A model generated the notes under the pieces. It was not told the origin of the DNA and did no database searches. It saw nothing but the letters and a program-made list of their open reading frames with translations. A stretch of 12,146 nt of DNA, from positions 1-12,146 of the forward strand of contig JAVVUK010000046.1 in NCBI GenBank assembly GCA_036653215.1, in the 5' to 3' direction. How positions within the stretch are numbered: the stretch's first letter is position 1; each line of letters begins with the position of its first letter. Source of the stretch: JADFUS01 sp036653215. GTDB lineage: Bacteria; Bacteroidota; Bacteroidia; Bacteroidales; Rikenellaceae. The position numbers and the translations under genes are program-made. This document shows positions 1 through 6,533 of this stretch, piece by piece.

Positions 1-791
1 AAGTCGGAGATGTGATCCAAAAGATAGATGGTGTTCAGATTAAAGAAGGAGTCGAATATTTTACTCTTTTAGAGGGTAAGGCTGGTAAAAATGTAGAGCT
101 TACTCTTTCGGAGGGAAATTCTAAGAAGAGCTATACACAACAGGTGAAACCTATAAGCTATGGTCAAGAAAATGAACTTCTCTATAAAAGATGGGTTGAG
201 CAACGTCGTGCTATGGTTGAGAAGCTGTCTGGTGGAAAAATTGGGTATGTCCATGTTAGAGCTATGGATAGCGAGAGTTTCCGTGAGGTCTATTCGGACA
301 TCATAGGACGCTACCGTAACTATGACGCTATGGTTGTAGATACACGTCACAATAGCGGTGGATGGCTCCACGATGACCTTGTTACATTACTTAGTGGTAA
401 AGAATACCAACGTTATGAGCCACGTGGACAATATGTGGGTTCAGACCCTGCTACAAAATGGATGAAGCCCTCTATTGTTGTTCAGTGTGAAGATAACTAT
501 TCTAATGCTCACGGTTTCCCATTTGTATATAAGGAACTTGGCATAGGAAAGCTTGTCGGAGCACCTGTTCCTGGAACCATGACCGCTGTATGGTGGGAAA
601 ATATGATAGACGATACTATTGTTTATGGTATTCCGCAAGTTGGAGTTAAAGATATGAGAGGTAACTATATGGAAAACCAAGAGTTAGAACCAGATATTCT
701 TATCTATAACGCTCCTGAAAAGGTGTTGATGGGTGAAGATCAACAGATTGAAGCTGCTGTTTCCGAACTTATGAAAGGGATAAAAAAGTAA
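1..791 (+). CDS. Tricorn-like S41 family peptidase, C-terminal part (5' truncated by window)
   Basis: The reading frame is open from the window edge (first full codon at 3) to TAA at 789-791, giving 262 visible residues. It begins inside a PDZ domain (GDVIQKIDGVQI). An S41 (tail-specific/tricorn) core follows, with VVDTRHNSGGW near visible residues 112-121, the likely nucleophile Ser167 in NYSNAHGFP, and a C-terminal ENQELEPD block where Glu224 is the likely tetrad Glu. In the family these residues form the Ser/Glu part of the catalytic tetrad; the His would lie upstream of the window. Tricorn-type enzymes degrade peptides, and full Bacteroidota homologues are around 1,000 residues with N-terminal beta-propellers, so most of the gene is missing here. 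The cellular location cannot be judged without the N-terminus. It converges with the cdd cluster. The S41 assignment is firm; the tricorn subtype is probable. Confidence 0.88.
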   Translation, partial: VGDVIQKIDGVQIKEGVEYFTLLEGKAGKNVELTLSEGNSKKSYTQQVKPISYGQENELLYKRWVEQRRAMVEKLSGGKIGYVHVRAMDSESFREVYSDIIGRYRNYDAMVVDTRHNSGGWLHDDLVTLLSGKEYQRYEPRGQYVGSDPATKWMKPSIVVQCEDNYSNAHGFPFVYKELGIGKLVGAPVPGTMTAVWWENMIDDTIVYGIPQVGVKDMRGNYMENQELEPDILIYNAPEKVLMGEDQQIEAAVSELMKGIKK

Positions 792-805
792 GAGCCTATA
801 TACTT

Positions 806-844
806 AAAAAAGGATTAGCAAATTGTTTTGCTAATCCTTTTTTT
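806..844. terminator. Strong bidirectional intrinsic terminator
   Basis: A perfect 17-bp stem (806-822 with 827-843) encloses a 4-nt loop. One end is an A-run and the other a T-run, so the hairpin can terminate transcription from both sides. It lies 15 bp after the S41 peptidase stop and 55 bp beyond the stop of the convergent minus-strand C_GCAxxG gene. Confidence 0.9.
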
Positions 845-898
845 GTATATGTGTGCTCAATATCTAAACCTTTGTTTTTGGTAAGGTTAAAACAAACA

Positions 899-1330
899 CT
901 AAGCTTCTTCAAGAGAGTTTATGTGCTCTGATATTATTATCGAAGCACGACGAACAAGCTCCTTACAACTTATCTTTTCCACTGCTGCATCACTTCTCAA
1001 TTCACGACATACGATACTTTTGTTTTGCTCTCTAAATTTCTCGACCACAGAACGCACATATTCGTAGTTTTTCACTTTGTCGGCCGCAACTTTATTGTTA
1101 GAGGTGTCGTGGAGCATACTTATAACTGCTACCATGCCACTTACCGTGCCACACGTCTCGTGCATCTTACCTATACCCCCGCCAAAAGAGCCGATTATAC
1201 GAGAAGCTAAAGTCTTATCAAGCCCCATAATATCACTAAATGTTACATATACTGCTTGGGCGCAATTATAGCCTTCGCAAAATAGAGACACTGCCATATT
1301 GGCACGTTCCTCAACGTTTACTTTTGTCAT
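899..1330 (-). CDS. C_GCAxxG_C_C family protein (putative redox/metal protein)
   Basis: The product is 143 aa. An in-frame extension to 1441 exists, but I choose ATG at 1328-1330 because it overlaps the cdd stop as ATGA, and because the family pattern begins shortly after it. Visible family marks are GYNCAQAV near residue 20, FGGGIGKMHETCGTVSG near residues 48-64, IVCREL near residues 105-110, and a late Cys in SCKELV. The order C ... G-C-GxxxG ... C ... C is that of the C_GCAxxG_C_C family. These proteins are small, cytosolic and uncharacterised, and are thought to bind a metal or act in redox through the conserved cysteines. No signal peptide is seen. It is the last gene of a dksA-like/cdd cluster and is probably translationally coupled to cdd. 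The biochemical role is unknown. Confidence 0.87.
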   Translation of the reverse strand: MTKVNVEERANMAVSLFCEGYNCAQAVYVTFSDIMGLDKTLASRIIGSFGGGIGKMHETCGTVSGMVAVISMLHDTSNNKVAADKVKNYEYVRSVVEKFREQNKSIVCRELRSDAAVEKISCKELVRRASIIISEHINSLEEA

Positions 1331-1776
1331 AATGAAAATGTGAATGGTAATAGTTCTTTGGCTGAAGATACGACAACACCGTGTTTGTCGCCTGCCATTA
1401 TTATTTTTATATTTGAATGTTGTCTTTTCTCTGTATCGCAAATCACTTGTCTACACGCTCCACAGGGGCTTATAAGATCGCTATTAGGAGAGAACACGGC
1501 TAACGCCACTATCTTATGTTCTGTAAAGTTGGCTTGGTAGTGATATAACAAAGCACGCTCAGCGCATATTCCACTTGGTAGGGCTTCACTTTCTTGGTTG
1601 TTGGCAGATAAAATCTCACCACTATCCAAAAGTATAGCAGCTCCGACTTTGAAATGTGAAAATGGAGCGTATGCTTTTTGTGAGGCATCTTTAGCCCTCT
1701 CTATAAGAGAACATAAAGGAGTATCAAGCTCACTTAGGGCATGATACTCCTTAAAAGGTATAGAAATATTATTCAT
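1327..1776 (-). CDS. cdd: Cytidine deaminase
   Basis: The product is 149 aa, close to the usual length of the small homotetrameric class. It hydrolyses cytidine and deoxycytidine to uridine and deoxyuridine in pyrimidine salvage, in the cytosol. The zinc site is complete: Cys71-Ala-Glu73 (CAERALL; Cys71 is a ligand and Glu73 the proton shuttle) and PCGACRQ with Cys105 and Cys108. The substrate-binding segment APFSHFKVGAA lies near residues 37-47. The start is 20 bp after the TraR/DksA-like stop, and the stop overlaps the next start (ATGA), which indicates one transcript of three genes. A blasticidin-deaminase-like activity cannot be excluded, but length and motifs fit ordinary Cdd. Confidence 0.95.
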   Translation of the reverse strand: MNNISIPFKEYHALSELDTPLCSLIERAKDASQKAYAPFSHFKVGAAILLDSGEILSANNQESEALPSGICAERALLYHYQANFTEHKIVALAVFSPNSDLISPCGACRQVICDTEKRQHSNIKIIMAGDKHGVVVSSAKELLPFTFSL

Positions 1777-1796
1777 ATCTATTGGTTTAAAGAGAA

Positions 1797-2183
1797 CTAC
1801 TCTTTACGACCTGTTTTTGCCTCCATAGATAAAGTAGCGTGAGGCACAAGGCGTAACCTATCTTTGCTGATGAGCTTCCCTGTTTCACGACATATGCCGT
1901 AAGTTTTATTTTCAATTCTTACTAAAGCAACTTCAAGGTGAGTGATAAACTTTTTCTGACGTTGAGCTAATTTGTTTGCTTCATCTTTTGAGAGGGTTGC
2001 GGCTCCCTCTTCCAATACTTTAAAGGTTGGAGAAGTGTCGTCAGTGCCATTATTCCCATTCCCATATATTGTTGATGTAAGAAGCTCGTAGTCTGCTTTT
2101 GCTGTGGCTAACTTTTGTTCAATAAGTTCTTTGAATTCAGCTAACTCTTTATCCGAATATCTTGTTCTTTCTTGCTCTTCCAT
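1797..2183 (-). CDS. TraR/DksA-family protein with degenerate zinc finger
   Basis: The product is 128 aa. A Lys/Glu-rich N-terminal helical half (residues 10-90, likely coiled coil) is followed by the DksA C-terminal signature, starting YGICRETGKLI at residue 95. Family members bind in the RNA polymerase secondary channel and modulate initiation, often with ppGpp. Of the four canonical zinc-finger cysteines only Cys98 remains; the others read Thr101, Ser119 and Ala122. The fold may persist without zinc, as known for zinc-free DksA paralogues. The start at 2183 has AAGGAT just upstream as a plausible ribosome site. The gene lies directly after ileS, an order I recall for other Bacteroidota, and leads a cluster with cdd. 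Direct action on RNA polymerase is inferred from the family only. Confidence 0.86.
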   Translation of the reverse strand: MEEQERTRYSDKELAEFKELIEQKLATAKADYELLTSTIYGNGNNGTDDTSPTFKVLEEGAATLSKDEANKLAQRQKKFITHLEVALVRIENKTYGICRETGKLISKDRLRLVPHATLSMEAKTGRKE

Positions 2184-2281
2184 ATCCTTAAAATAAGTTA
2201 ATTAATATAATGCACTTGTTTTTCTTTAATGATGTGTCTCAAAAAGTGAAACAAAGTGATATAAATCTAAAACGGTTTCTA

Positions 2282-2312
2282 CAAATGTATACAATTATTA
2301 CAAATAATACAA
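2282..2312 (-). promoter_or_regulatory. Putative Bacteroidota promoter for the dksA-like/cdd cluster
   Basis: On the minus strand a TACATTTG box (2289 to 2282) fits TAnnTTTG exactly. A TTG at 2312-2310 lies 20 nt upstream, the expected position of the -33 element. The predicted transcript would start near 2275 and have a leader of roughly 90 nt. No clear terminator follows ileS, so some readthrough is also possible. Confidence 0.55.
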
Positions 2313-2322
2313 TATATTACCA

Positions 2323-5300
2323 TTATTTTTTTAATACCGTAATATTTACATCAATGCCGTTAATATCCATTACAATTCCATTTTCTATTTTATCTTTAAA
2401 TAATATATCTTGAGCGAGAGTTTGTGTCGCTATATATTCTTTAAATATAGATACAGATCCTTCTATTTCAGCGTTGTGCTCGATGTTTATGATAACCTTA
2501 TCTGTAACTTCAAAGCCCGATTCTTTACGTATATTTTGTATCCTGTTTATAAGTTCACGAGCTATACCCTCGTCTTGTAACTCAGGAGTTATGTTTATGT
2601 CCAAAGCAACGGTAAGTTTTCCCTCAGAGGCAACAAGCCATCCTACTATATCTTCAGAGGTGATCTCCACGTCGCAACACCCGATCTCTATCTTCTTACC
2701 TTCAACTTCTAAAGTGAAAATGTCGTTGCGCTCAAGAGAGTTTATCTCGGCTTGGCTCATTCCCATTATCATGGAATTTATGAGTTTCATCTCTTTTGGG
2801 TATTTAGGACCTAAAGATTTGAAGTTCGCTTTTATCTTTTTAACAAGAATGCCCGTTGTGTCTTCTATAAACTCAATCTCCTTGACATTAACTTCCGATA
2901 AGATAAGCCCTTTTACCGCCTCTACATCGCTTTTTGTTGTGGTGTCAAGAATAGGAATAAGCATCTTTTGAAGAGGCTGTCTTACTTTTATGTTGACCTT
3001 ACGACGAAGGGCAAGCACCATAGAAGAGAGCCTTTGTGCTATGTCCATACGTTTCTCTAAAGAGCTGTCTATAAGTGTGGTGTCTGCCTTAGGGAACGCT
3101 GCAAGGTGGACAGAAACACTTCCATGTGTAAGGTCGGTATACATTCTCTCAGACACGAAAGGAGCAAAAGGAGCCGATAGCTGAACCACTGTCTTTAAAC
3201 AAGTGTAAAGCGTTTGGTATGCCGATAGTTTATCTTTGTCCATCTTGCCACCCCAGAAACGACGTCTGTTTTGACGTACATACCAGTTAGATAAGTTTTC
3301 ATTGACGAAATCTTGGATAGCACGTGCCGCAGGAGTTGTCTCGTAGTTGTCTAAAGATGTGGTAACATCTTTTACTAAAGTGTTAAGAAGAGATATTATC
3401 CATCTGTCAATTTCAGGTCTTTCATTCAAAGGAACAATCTTTTCGTCTCCTGTAAATCCGTCTACATTTGCATATAGGGCAAAGAAGCTGTATGTGTTAT
3501 ATAGTGTTCCGAAAAATTTACGTCTCACCTCGTCTATCCCATCAACGTCAAATTTGAGGTTGTCCCAAGGTTGTGAGTTTGTTGACATATACCACCTTAC
3601 GGCATCAGCACCATATTTGTCTATTACCTCAAAAGGATCAACGCCATTGCCAAGACGTTTACTCATCTTGTTACCATTTTTGTCGAGCACCAAGCCGTTA
3701 GAAATTATGTTTTTAAAGGCAACAGAGTCAAATAACATTGTCGATATGGCATGGAGGGTGAAGAACCAACCACGTGTTTGATCGACACCTTCGGCTATGA
3801 AGTCGGCAGGAAATTCTTTTAGGAACTGCTCTTTCGATATTTCAAAAGGGTAGTGTAGTTGTGCATAAGGCATAGCTCCAGAGTCAAACCATACGTCTAT
3901 AAGATCACTCTCACGAGACATAGGGGTCTTTCCGTCCTTAGAAACAAGTATTATGTTGTCTACATAAGGTCTATGTAGGTCAAATATGTCATAGTTCTCT
4001 TTGCTGAAGTCAGCCTCTTTAAATTTAGCAAGAGGGTTTACGGTCATTAAGCCTGCTTTCACCGATTTGTCTATTTCGGCTTTCAGCTCAGCAACCGAGC
4101 CTATACATTTCAATTCAGAGTGGTCTTCAGTTGCCCAAATAGGGAGTGGAGTGCCCCAATAACGAGAACGAGACAAGTTCCAATCTACAAGGTTTTCGAG
4201 CCATTTCCCGAAACGCCCACTGCCAGTCGATTCTGGTTTCCAGTTTATCGTTGCGTTAAGCTCTAACATACGATTTTTGACAGCCGTTGTTTTTATAAAC
4301 CAAGAGTCAAGAGGGTAGTAGAGAATAGGCTTGTCTGTACGCCAGCAGTGAGGGTAGTTGTGAATGTGTTTCTCTATTTTGAATACTTTGCCGGTAGATT
4401 TTAGATCTACACAAATGTCAATATCAAGGGTAGCGTCGTTTTCAGATAGGGTGTCGTCATAAGCGTTTTTCACAAAACGACCTTCCCAAAGGCTGTATGC
4501 TTTTGTATCTACAAAATCTTTTATAAATGCCTCGTCTATGTCTTTCAGAAGAGCAAACTTACCGCTTTTATCGACCATAGGCATCTGCTTGCCAGCCTTG
4601 TCGATGAAAATTAGAGGTGCTATGTCGAAGATCTTCGCTGCACGAGCGTCGTCGGCACCAAAAGTAGGGGCTATGTGGACAATCCCCGTACCATCTTCTG
4701 TGGTCACGAAGTCCCCAATTATGACTTTAAAAGCCTTACCGTCTGGTTTTACCCATGGGATAAGTTGTTCATAACTTATGTCTTTTAGTGAAGCTCCGAT
4801 AAATTCTTTTTCAACAACGAAAGGTATGTTTTTGCCATCACCGCTATATTCGTCCATCTTTAAAGCCTCGTTTTTCTTAGGAAACATACTATTTAAAAGA
4901 GGCTTTGCCAAAATTACGGTTATAGGTTGGTGAGTATAAGGATTATACGATTTCACACGTAAGTAAGTGATCTTTTCTCCTACGGCAAGAGCTGTGTTTG
5001 AAGGTAGAGTCCATGGGGTTGTTGTCCAAGCAAGAAAGTGAACATCTCCATCTACTCCTTCAAAAAGCATTTCTGATTTTGCGTCACGAATAACTTTAAA
5101 TTGAGCTACACAAGTAGTGTCTTTCACGTCACGATAACATCCCGGTTGGTTTAGCTCGTGGTTTGAAAGCCCTGTTCCTGCAGCAGGTGAATATGGCTGA
5201 ATGGTAAAGCCTTTATATAGAAGATCTTTGTTAAAGAGCTCCTTTAGTAGAGCCCAAAGTGTCTCTATATATTTGTTGTCATATGTGATATATGGGTTTT

Positions 5301-5739
5301 TCGTGTCGACCCAATAGCCCAATTTTTGTGTTAGGCTTTCCCATTCAGAGGTATATTTCATCACCTCATGACGACAGTCGTTGTTATATTGTTCGATAGA
5401 TATAGATTTCCCTATATCTTCTTTTGTAATACCTAATTTCTTTTCCACGCCAAGCTCCACAGGAAGTCCATGTGTATCCCATCCTGCCTTGCGGTGTACT
5501 TGATATCCTTGTTGAGTTTTGTATCTACAAATAGAGTCTTTAATGGTACGAGCCATAGCATGGTGTATGCCTGGAGTGCCGTTTGCCGATGGTGGTCCTT
5601 CAAAAAAGATGAATGGCTTGTTGCTGTCTCTCTCGGAGATGCTCTTTTCAAATGTCTTGTTGTCGTGCCATTCTTTTAGAACCTCCTCGTTTATCTTTGG
5701 GAGGTTTAACCCTTTGTATTCTGTAAATTTCTTGCTCAT
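2323..5739 (-). CDS. ileS: Isoleucyl-tRNA synthetase, IleRS2-like with GIHH signature
   Basis: The product is 1138 aa, a normal length for the long bacterial/eukaryote-like type. It charges tRNA-Ile with isoleucine in the cytosol. The class I signature reads PSANGTPGIHH, with Gly57-Ile-His-His60 in place of HIGH. KMSKR is intact at 691-695. The CP1 editing domain is marked by WTTTPWTLPSNTALAVG near 235-250 and GTGIVHIAP near 350-360; WFDSGAMPYAQ lies near 615. The C-terminal zinc finger of the type 1 enzyme is not visible. The swapped G-x-H-H signature is known from a subset of IleRS2 enzymes and is linked to very strong mupirocin resistance. No second ileS is visible here, so this may be the only copy. 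The start at 5739 precedes MSKKFTEYKGLNL, a typical N-terminus for the group. Confidence 0.97.
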   Translation of the reverse strand: MSKKFTEYKGLNLPKINEEVLKEWHDNKTFEKSISERDSNKPFIFFEGPPSANGTPGIHHAMARTIKDSICRYKTQQGYQVHRKAGWDTHGLPVELGVEKKLGITKEDIGKSISIEQYNNDCRHEVMKYTSEWESLTQKLGYWVDTKNPYITYDNKYIETLWALLKELFNKDLLYKGFTIQPYSPAAGTGLSNHELNQPGCYRDVKDTTCVAQFKVIRDAKSEMLFEGVDGDVHFLAWTTTPWTLPSNTALAVGEKITYLRVKSYNPYTHQPITVILAKPLLNSMFPKKNEALKMDEYSGDGKNIPFVVEKEFIGASLKDISYEQLIPWVKPDGKAFKVIIGDFVTTEDGTGIVHIAPTFGADDARAAKIFDIAPLIFIDKAGKQMPMVDKSGKFALLKDIDEAFIKDFVDTKAYSLWEGRFVKNAYDDTLSENDATLDIDICVDLKSTGKVFKIEKHIHNYPHCWRTDKPILYYPLDSWFIKTTAVKNRMLELNATINWKPESTGSGRFGKWLENLVDWNLSRSRYWGTPLPIWATEDHSELKCIGSVAELKAEIDKSVKAGLMTVNPLAKFKEADFSKENYDIFDLHRPYVDNIILVSKDGKTPMSRESDLIDVWFDSGAMPYAQLHYPFEISKEQFLKEFPADFIAEGVDQTRGWFFTLHAISTMLFDSVAFKNIISNGLVLDKNGNKMSKRLGNGVDPFEVIDKYGADAVRWYMSTNSQPWDNLKFDVDGIDEVRRKFFGTLYNTYSFFALYANVDGFTGDEKIVPLNERPEIDRWIISLLNTLVKDVTTSLDNYETTPAARAIQDFVNENLSNWYVRQNRRRFWGGKMDKDKLSAYQTLYTCLKTVVQLSAPFAPFVSERMYTDLTHGSVSVHLAAFPKADTTLIDSSLEKRMDIAQRLSSMVLALRRKVNIKVRQPLQKMLIPILDTTTKSDVEAVKGLILSEVNVKEIEFIEDTTGILVKKIKANFKSLGPKYPKEMKLINSMIMGMSQAEINSLERNDIFTLEVEGKKIEIGCCDVEITSEDIVGWLVASEGKLTVALDINITPELQDEGIARELINRIQNIRKESGFEVTDKVIINIEHNAEIEGSVSIFKEYIATQTLAQDILFKDKIENGIVMDINGIDVNITVLKK

Positions 5740-5802
5740 TATCTATGTTTTTGTTTTAAGAAGCTGTTTTAAACAGTTTCTAAGTAATGCAAATTAGAAA
5801 TG

Positions 5803-5810
5803 CAAATATA
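5803..5810 (-). promoter_or_regulatory. Putative -7 box for ileS
   Basis: TATATTTG on the minus strand matches TAnnTTTG exactly, 63 bp before the ileS start. The nearest TTG upstream (5836-5834) is 23 nt away, longer than the usual 19-21, so the -33 part is weak. The box lies just past the stop of the YgjP-like gene. Confidence 0.42.
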
Positions 5811-5819
5811 GGAAATTTT

Positions 5820-6533
5820 TTAGTATTTTAATGCAACATTATTCTTAAGGTATGCTATTTCATCTTTCCATTTTGGACAATGGCTATCAAGAAGAGCATA
5901 AAAGCGTTTCGAGTGGTTAGGCTGGACTAAGTGACAAAGCTCATGTAGAAATATCATTTCTATGGTCGATTGGCGAGCCCTCACAAGTTCTATGTTAAGA
6001 CGTATATAGCTCTTTCCCACACATTGACCCCAATAAGACTTAACTCTTTTATATTCTATCTTTGTCGGTATTATGTCATGCCGAGACATAAACGCCCTCA
6101 TAAGCGGAGCTAAAATCTTTGGAAATAGTTCTTTGGTTTGTTGAGCATACCATTTATAAAGTTGTTTCTCTACATTTGTAGGGTCTGTCTTAGGTGTTGT
6201 GATTGTGAGTATCTCGTTTTCAAAAGAGATATTGTTTTTCCCCTCTTCCACCTTTAAGGTAAAAGGCTCCCCAAGAAGAAGATGTGTGCTTCCGTCTGTG
6301 AAATTACGACGATGCGTCTCACGGTCTTTAATGTCGGACAATCTCTTTTTTATCCATCTTTGTTTTTTGGCTACCATGAGTAATATCTCGTTTTCACTCA
6401 TGCCGACAGGTGCTTTTATGAAGATGCGACTATCTCCAGGTTCGAGACGTATAGTTATGGTACGTCGTATGCTAAAAGTGACAATAATAACATAGTCTAC
6501 ATCCCCCATTACAAAACGTAAACTACTGTTCAT
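5820..6533 (-). CDS. YgjP-like (DUF45/M48-related) zinc metal-dependent hydrolase
   Basis: The product is 237 aa, the usual size for the YgjP/DUF45 family. The zinc motif HELCH sits at residues 197-201, with a third likely ligand, His207, in PNHSKRF. Upstream is the conserved block SYWGQC, equivalent to the family's SRWGSC. The N-terminal half carries the beta-rich RRTITIRLEPGDSRIFIKAP segment typical of the family. Family members resemble WLM/M48 metallopeptidases, but their physiological substrate is not settled. No signal peptide or membrane segment is seen, so it is probably cytosolic. The start ATG lies inside the ligA 3' end (11-bp overlap), suggesting translational coupling to ligA. 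An alternative in-frame ATG eight codons later (6507-6509) would avoid the overlap. Confidence 0.9.
   Translation of the reverse strand: MNSSLRFVMGDVDYVIIVTFSIRRTITIRLEPGDSRIFIKAPVGMSENEILLMVAKKQRWIKKRLSDIKDRETHRRNFTDGSTHLLLGEPFTLKVEEGKNNISFENEILTITTPKTDPTNVEKQLYKWYAQQTKELFPKILAPLMRAFMSRHDIIPTKIEYKRVKSYWGQCVGKSYIRLNIELVRARQSTIEMIFLHELCHLVQPNHSKRFYALLDSHCPKWKDEIAYLKNNVALKY

Noticed and set aside
867..888. 6-bp hairpin AACCTT/AAGGTT downstream of the C_GCAxxG gene
   Set aside because: The stem is short and lacks a T-run. The much stronger hairpin at 806-843 serves as terminator.
1331..1441. In-frame N-terminal extension of the C_GCAxxG protein to 1441
   Set aside because: It lies within cdd and has a basic, low-quality sequence. 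The start at 1330 gives the family N-terminus and an ATGA overlap.
2314..2345. Hairpin ATATTAC/GTAATAT around the ileS stop codon
   Set aside because: It has a 7-bp A/T-rich stem with an 18-nt loop, overlaps coding sequence and has no T-run on the correct side, so it is not convincing as a terminator.
2474..2971. 165-codon plus-strand open frame opposite ileS
   Set aside because: It is antisense to conserved IleRS sequence, with no domain and no promoter.
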